Source: Chthoniobacter flavus (GTDB lineage Bacteria; Verrucomicrobiota; Verrucomicrobiia; Chthoniobacterales; DYNR01). Taken from it: 11,480 nucleotides of DNA. Shown one piece after another: positions 7,526 through 11,480 of this stretch. The notes beneath the pieces are model-generated. The model searched no databases. It was not told the DNA's origin and saw only the letters and a list, made by a program, of their open reading frames with translations. The DNA lies in assembly GCA_020720945.1 (NCBI GenBank), contig DYNR01000036.1, positions 1 through 11,480 on the forward strand. The letters run 5' to 3'. The number at the start of each line of letters is the position of its first letter. Position 1 is the first letter of the stretch. The position numbers were made by a program, and so were the translations under genes.

Positions 7526-7539
7526 TTCGCCGCTGTCAC
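7511..7539 (-). promoter_or_regulatory. Candidate promoter for the small ORF and chemoreceptor
   Basis: On the minus strand GTGACA (7539-7534, 5/6 of the -35 consensus) and GAAAAT (7516-7511, 4/6 of the -10 consensus) are spaced by 17 bases. Transcription would begin near 7504, about 36 bases before ATG 7468. The -10 exactly fills the centre of the palindrome at 7502-7525, so a protein bound there would block it. This is inferred from consensus matching. Confidence 0.4.
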
Positions 7540-7638
7540 GCTCATCGTTTTTTGATACAGCCTCAAAAAATCCTCGCCTTAAGCCGCAATTTTATCCGCA
7601 AGTTCTTGAATAACAACATGATTTTTAAACGCGCCCGA

Positions 7639-7855
7639 AGCTCCTTCGTATAGGATGCGGCTTTTTTGGAGCTCGGAGATTTATCGCCGCTTCGGACAGG
7701 AAAATTTATTTTCTCGCCCTTGTGTCGCCCATAGAGTCTCCAGTCCGTATCCTGCATCCTCCGCCAATGCCCGTTGGCGAGGGAATCCCCTCGTCCAGAG
7801 CGGCGACAAATCGCTCGCATCCCAAGGTGCTTTGCGACTCAAGAAGAAAGGAACT
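7639..7855. repeat. Imperfect palindromic element with nested hairpins
   Basis: The arm 7639-7697 is related in inverse orientation to 7793-7855. The core 20 bases, 7678-7697 against the reverse complement of 7793-7812, agree at 17 of 20 positions (shared GATTT, TCGCCGCT and GGAC). Flanking similarity is patchy but continues outward, for example AG-TCCTT at both ends. Inside lie two mutually exclusive hairpins: CGCCAA/TTGGCG (7762-7767 with 7774-7779) and GGCGAGGG-AATC-CCCTCGTC (7776-7795). No gene with homology is visible here. It looks like a dispersed, non-coding palindromic repeat, but copy number cannot be judged from one window. Confidence 0.5.
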
Positions 7856-7886
7856 GCCCGCACCTTCCTTCACTACCCCCACTTAG

Positions 7887-8369
7887 TCCGGTTACGCATC
7901 GGAAGTCGTTCCTCCAACTCCGCTAGAATCCTTCCGCCACAACCAGACGCTCTCCTTCTTTGGAACCGACGACCTCGCCGCTCCTGCGGGCGATGGAGTT
8001 TCCAATTTGCTCAAGTTTGCCTGCAATATGCTCGGCACATCAACCGGGCAAGCCGCCGATGTCGATACACCAAATGCAGCAACTCTTGTCCCCGATGGAG
8101 TGGCAGGGCTTCCTCTCGCCGAAGCAGACGAAGCAACGGGCAAACTGATTTTTACCTACATCCGCCGCAAAAGCTCCACCGATCCGGGCGTAACTTACTC
8201 CGTCGAATTCAGCGACGACCTCGGCTCTTGGGCAGAAAACCTCTCTGCCACTGCCTCCGCTACCGCTCTCACCGGTGCAGACTCCGACTTCGAGCGCGTG
8301 GAAATCACCGATACCACCGCATCGCCCGCCCGCCGCTTCGCCCGCCTAAAAGTGGTCGTCACCCCCTAA
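7887..8369 (+). pseudogene. C-terminal remnant of a large secreted protein (Verrucomicrobiota type)
   Basis: After a TAG at 7884 this frame is open to TAA 8369 and reads as the last 160 residues of a much larger protein. It has LESFRHNQTLSFFG, then DLAAPAGDGVSNLLKF, a decayed form of the DPDGDG..NLLEYALG segment common in such tails. Next comes FTYIRRKSS..GVTYSVEFSDDLGSW and finally RRFARLKVVV at the C-terminus. The acidic DPDGDG calcium-type motif has lost residues (APAGDG). There is no good start, signal peptide or upstream body: the first ATG is 8007, inside the domain. I infer a 3' stump left by deletion or rearrangement. The family assignment is from memory of similar tails in Opitutae proteins. 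Confidence 0.6.
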
Positions 8370-8405
8370 CCCTATTTCCACAGTTTAAAAACTGCGGAAA
8401 TAGGG
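8370..8405 (+). terminator. Strong hairpin after the secreted-protein remnant
   Basis: Sixteen paired positions with one A-C mismatch: CCCTATTTCC/GGAAATAGGG outside, CAGTTT/AAACTG inside, with a two-base top. It begins one base after the stop at 8369, as expected for a factor-independent terminator of the ancestral large gene. There is no T-run following it on either strand, so it may instead stabilise the 3' end of an mRNA. Confidence 0.6.
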
Positions 8406-8578
8406 CTAAGGAAACGGCGTTGGGTGTCCCGTCTAAAAAATCCTGGCACGCACCCGAGCGGCTCGGAGCGTCTCCGCCCCAAATTTTTTCTCGCAATCCC
8501 GCCCCTTTCCTGCTCCAATCGCACCCTGCCATCCATCGCCCTTCCCCAGAAAATCCTCAACCCAACTTCTCTCACACT

Positions 8579-9790
8579 TTGAAAAAAGAAGACTTTTTTT
8601 GGTCGCTCAGCCTTTTCGGAACTGCCGTCGGCGCGGGCGTATTGTTCCTTCCCATCACCGTCGGAATGGGAGGCTTGTGGTGTTTCATCCTCATGGCTCT
8701 CTTGGCCTTCCCCATGACATTTTTCGCGCACCGGGGACTCGCGCGCTTCGTGTTCGTCGGCAAAGGTTCGAGCGAAGACATCACGGCCGCCGCAGATGAA
8801 GCTTTCGGGTCAAAAGTCGGGTTCCTCGTCACCTTCCTCTACTTCGTCGCCATCTTTTCTATCCTCCTGGTCTATTCGGTTTCCCTCACAAACACCATCG
8901 ATGCCATCCTCACGGAAAACCTGAAACTACCCGCCGTCCCGCGTGTGCTCCTGGCCTCTGTCCTCACGGTTTTCCTGATGTTCTTGGTCAACTACGGCGA
9001 AGAAATCATCATCCGCGCCATCAGCTTTTTGGTTTTCCCGTTTGTCGCCGCGATTTTGCTCCTTTCGCTGTTTTTGATTCCGAACTGGAACGGCGGGATT
9101 TTCCATGCCGCCCCGCAAAGCGCCAAAGAAACTTTCGTTTCCATGCTTTTCATCATCCCAGTCATGGTTTTTTCTTTCAATCACTCGCCCATCATTTCTT
9201 CCATGGTGCTGGCGCAAAAACGCAAATACGGCGGGGGCGCGGAAGCCCGCATCAACCGCATTTTGCTCGTCGCCCATTCGCTGATCGTTTTCGTCGTGAT
9301 TTTTTTCGTTTTCAGTTGCTCCATGGCATTTGAACCAGCGCAACTCGCCCAAGCAAAACAGTCGAATATCACGGTGCTGACTTACATGGCCTCCGCCTTT
9401 AACAACCCGGTGCTGCACAATGTCGCGCCGATCATCGCAGCCATAGCAATCACAAAATCGTTTCTCGGGCATTACATGGGAACCCGCGAAGGCTTCGTCG
9501 GCATCGTGCGCCGCGCCCCCTTCGCCAACGCGTGGAGCCAAAAAAAAATAAACGCTATCTCGTTGATTTCCATCGGAATCTGCGTTTGGGTTGCCGCCGT
9601 TTTCAACCCGAGCGCCCTCGACCTCATCGATGATTTGAGCGGCCCGATCTTGGCCATCATCCTTTTTCTGATGCCCGCCTACGCCGTAAAAGTCGTCCCC
9701 GCCATGCGGCGCTATGCTGGCCCGAGCGTGTATTTCGTCGCCGTCATCGGCTTCTTGGCCCTCGGCGCAATCTTGGCGCAACTGCTCTGA
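8579..9790 (+). CDS. sdaC: Serine transporter, SdaC/HAAAP family
   Basis: An inner-membrane proton-coupled serine importer of the hydroxy/aromatic amino acid permease family. From TTG 8579 it has 403 residues against 429 in E. coli SdaC; the difference is mainly the soluble N-terminus. Conserved blocks are GTAVGAGVLFLPI (14-26), FPMTFFAHRGLARFV (44-58), PVMVFSFNHSPIISS (194-208), AITKSFLGHYMGTREGF (290-306) and GPILAIILFLMPAYA (355-369). About eleven hydrophobic segments can be read. No ATG or GTG lies in frame between the upstream remnant and TM1. TTG 8579 gives the natural MKKEDFFWSLSLFG beginning, with TTG 8420 and CTG codons as alternatives. The frame runs open much further upstream, to 7655, but that part has no homology and overlaps the remnant. 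The gene is followed 55 bases later by the serine dehydratase, its usual functional partner. I see no convincing promoter or regulatory element in 8406-8578. Confidence 0.93.
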   Translation: MKKEDFFWSLSLFGTAVGAGVLFLPITVGMGGLWCFILMALLAFPMTFFAHRGLARFVFVGKGSSEDITAAADEAFGSKVGFLVTFLYFVAIFSILLVYSVSLTNTIDAILTENLKLPAVPRVLLASVLTVFLMFLVNYGEEIIIRAISFLVFPFVAAILLLSLFLIPNWNGGIFHAAPQSAKETFVSMLFIIPVMVFSFNHSPIISSMVLAQKRKYGGGAEARINRILLVAHSLIVFVVIFFVFSCSMAFEPAQLAQAKQSNITVLTYMASAFNNPVLHNVAPIIAAIAITKSFLGHYMGTREGFVGIVRRAPFANAWSQKKINAISLISIGICVWVAAVFNPSALDLIDDLSGPILAIILFLMPAYAVKVVPAMRRYAGPSVYFVAVIGFLALGAILAQLL

Positions 9791-9845
9791 AAAACGCCCG
9801 CCCTCCCACTTCGCAGCAACCGCCATCCCAACTCGATTTTTTGCT

Positions 9846-11195
9846 ATGTATTACGGTATTTTTGAAATGTTCAAAATCGGTGTCGGCCCATCGAGCTCCC
9901 ATACTTTTGGCCCGATGGTGGCGGCGAAATCGTTTTGCCTTTTGCTGGAAGAAAAAGGCGTTACCGCCGCTTGCAGCAAGGTGCGCGTCACCCTTTTCGG
10001 GTCGTTGAGCGCAACGGGAAAAGGACATCTCACCGACCAAGCCGTGGTTTTAGGCCTCTGCGGATTCAGCCCGGAAAGCGTTGATTTGGACTCGGTTCCC
10101 GCCCTCATCGCGGAAACTTCCGCATCCCGCTCCCTGCCTCTCAACGGAAAAAATAAAGCCGCTTTCGACATCATTTTTTCTTCCGACCGCCTGCCAAAAC
10201 ACGAAAACGGCATGGAGTTTTGCGCGGAGGCGGAAGACGGTTCCTGCCTCCTTTCCGAACGCTATTACTCGATCGGCGGTGGCTTCGTTTTAAGAGAAGA
10301 AGATTTCGGTGCCGCTCCGCCTGCGGAACCCGCGCAAATCCCTTTCCCGTTTTCCACCGCCGAAGAGTTGGTCGCCCGTTGCGGGGAATCACCGATGCAC
10401 GAAATCCTTTTGCAAAACGAACTCGCCCTTCGCCCGGAAAACGATGTCCTCTCCCACGCAAAAAAAGTGCGGGAAGTCATGCTCCAAGGCATTGAGCGCG
10501 GACTGGCAACCCAAGGAAATTTGCCCGCCCCAACTTGCCTGGCCCGCCGGGCAAAAGACCTTTTCTCCCGCCTCTCCACCGGCAAAGAAAACCCCAACTC
10601 CATCATGGTCCAAATGGATTGGGTCAATGTGTTTGCATTCGCTGTTTCCGAAGAAAACGGCGCGGGAGGCCGAGTCGTCACCGCTCCGACGAACGGTGCC
10701 TGCGGGGTCATTCCTGCCATCCTCGCTTACCACGACCGCTTTATCAGCCCCCTAGATGACGAACGCGCCCTCCGGTTTTTTCTCGTCGCCGCAGCCATCG
10801 GTTCGCTCTTCAAACGAAACGCCTCGATTTCTGGAGCGGAAGTCGGATGCCAAGGGGAAATCGGGGTCGCCAGTGCCATGGCAGCGGCGGGTTTGGCTGC
10901 CCTTTACGATGCCTCACCGCAACGGGTTTGCATGGCGGCGGAAATCGCCATGGAACACCACCTCGGCCTCACCTGCGACCCCGTCAACGGCCAAGTCCAA
11001 ATCCCCTGTGTGGAACGAAATGGCATCGCCGCCATCACGGCCATCGACGCTACGGCGATGGCACTTTCCCGCACCACAGCAGGAGCGCGCGTCTCCCTCG
11101 ATGCCGTCATTGAAACCATGCGGCAAACAGGCAAAGACATGGATCCAAAATACCGCGAGACCTCCTGCGGGGGACTCGCCCGACTGATCCATTGA
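9846..11195 (+). CDS. sdaA: L-serine dehydratase, iron-sulfur, single-chain
   Basis: Deaminates L-serine to pyruvate and ammonia in the cytoplasm using a [4Fe-4S] cluster. The 449 residues align with E. coli SdaA (454) throughout. The beta domain begins FKIGVGPSSSHTFGPM (9-24). The catalytic part has VVTAPTNGACG (277-287), NASISGAEVGCQGE (325-338) and GLTCDPVNGQVQIPC (374-388). Cys335, Cys377 and Cys388 have exactly the spacing of the Legionella cluster ligands 343/385/396. ATG 9846 matches the family start; a frame open to 9714 only overlaps the transporter. The C-terminus ends RETSCGGLARLIH and lacks the near-terminal cysteine found in E. coli (VQCD). The 55-base gap to sdaC and the same orientation suggest a single serine-utilisation operon. 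No Shine-Dalgarno is visible. Confidence 0.97.
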   Translation: MYYGIFEMFKIGVGPSSSHTFGPMVAAKSFCLLLEEKGVTAACSKVRVTLFGSLSATGKGHLTDQAVVLGLCGFSPESVDLDSVPALIAETSASRSLPLNGKNKAAFDIIFSSDRLPKHENGMEFCAEAEDGSCLLSERYYSIGGGFVLREEDFGAAPPAEPAQIPFPFSTAEELVARCGESPMHEILLQNELALRPENDVLSHAKKVREVMLQGIERGLATQGNLPAPTCLARRAKDLFSRLSTGKENPNSIMVQMDWVNVFAFAVSEENGAGGRVVTAPTNGACGVIPAILAYHDRFISPLDDERALRFFLVAAAIGSLFKRNASISGAEVGCQGEIGVASAMAAAGLAALYDASPQRVCMAAEIAMEHHLGLTCDPVNGQVQIPCVERNGIAAITAIDATAMALSRTTAGARVSLDAVIETMRQTGKDMDPKYRETSCGGLARLIH

Positions 11196-11438
11196 TTGCC
11201 AACCCCCTTCATTCCGAGGGCCTGAAATGAGGGCAATGGTGATCTGTTCGCTGTAGCCGCCGCCTTCGACAAAGGCTTTTTCGAGGGCGGAAATTTGCCG
11301 GTCGAGGAGGAAGTTGGCTTGGTGGATCAGGCAGATGAGCGCGTTGGCGCGGATGGCAGGGTCGATGTGATCGAGCCAAGGGGCGTAGAGGGCGTAGCGC
11401 TCCCCGTCGGAGAGATCGGTCAGATACATTCTCTGCAT
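11196..11438 (-). pseudogene. Fragment of a four-helix-bundle suffix-domain protein
   Basis: From ATG 11438 the minus strand encodes YLTDLSDGERYALY, then ANALICLIHQANFLLDRQ, ISALEKAFVEGGGYSEQ. This matches the C-terminal 'suffix' domain found after four-helix-bundle (S23-like) proteins. An in-frame TAG (11444-11442) lies two codons before the ATG, and no N-terminal helical bundle is visible in the remaining sequence, so the fragment appears headless. The recognisable domain ends near 11215, but the frame has no stop until 10914, inside sdaA on the opposite strand, which suggests the natural stop was lost. It could be a short functional domain, but a decayed gene is more likely. Confidence 0.5.
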
Positions 11439-11480
11439 AAGCTAGACTTTTTCTGAACAATCCGAGAATTTCTTGGCGGC

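Noticed and set aside
7563..7820. 85-codon minus-strand ORF across the second palindrome
   Set aside because: Basic, low-information sequence following the repeat arms; no start signal or domain.
7655..8578. N-terminal 300-codon extension of the transporter from ATG 7655
   Set aside because: No homology, crosses a palindromic repeat and a remnant in another frame, and SdaC proteins begin shortly before TM1.
8927..9826. 299-codon minus-strand frame opposite sdaC
   Set aside because: Asp/Glu/Gly/His-rich shadow of a membrane protein gene; no homology.
11205..11233. Hairpin after sdaA (CCCTTCATT with AATGAGGG)
   Set aside because: Bulged stem, 12-base loop and no T-run; too weak to call a terminator.

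Overview
This window looks like chromosomal DNA of a Gram-negative bacterium, most likely from the phylum Verrucomicrobiota (Opitutae-like). The basis is the 3' remnant at 7887-8369. It reads like the C-terminal tail of the large secreted proteins of that phylum: a degenerate DPDGDG-type segment, then an EFSDDL..W..RRF.RLKV domain. The lipoprotein, the type I MenB, the sparse Shine-Dalgarno sequences and several non-ATG starts fit, but the phylum is an inference.

Layout. Bases 1-1956 (minus strand) hold an operon: small lipoprotein, menH, menB, and perhaps the start of a further gene running off the left edge. Adjacent genes overlap by four bases (CTGA, ATGA and possibly CTGA), so menH appears to use a CTG start. 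MenH and MenB are successive-pathway enzymes of menaquinone synthesis. Divergent from this operon, 2136-4904 (plus) encodes a complete GH78-type alpha-L-rhamnosidase with no visible signal peptide. It converges on a methyl-accepting chemotaxis protein (5096-7321, minus). A 161-bp imperfect palindrome (4922-5082) fills almost all of the gap between them.

Upstream of the chemotaxis gene, 7322-7886 has no ordinary gene but is structured. It holds a 20-codon ORF with the best Shine-Dalgarno sequence in the window, in frame with the chemoreceptor and separated from it by one TAA. It also holds a promoter whose -10 lies in the centre of a 9-bp palindrome, and a second large palindromic element with nested hairpins. 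The secreted-protein remnant and a strong hairpin (8370-8405) follow.

Bases 8579-11195 (plus) form a serine-use pair: an SdaC-type serine transporter followed 55 bases later by an iron-sulfur L-serine dehydratase. Together they import serine and deaminate it to pyruvate and ammonia. The right edge (minus) carries a fragment of a four-helix-bundle 'suffix' domain protein.

I found no CRISPR array, complete mobile element, tRNA or rRNA, and nothing I can defend as a wholly new system. The most unusual points are the CTG-start junctions, the in-frame stop between the small ORF and the chemoreceptor, the two large palindromes, and a serine dehydratase lacking the family's C-terminal tail cysteine.
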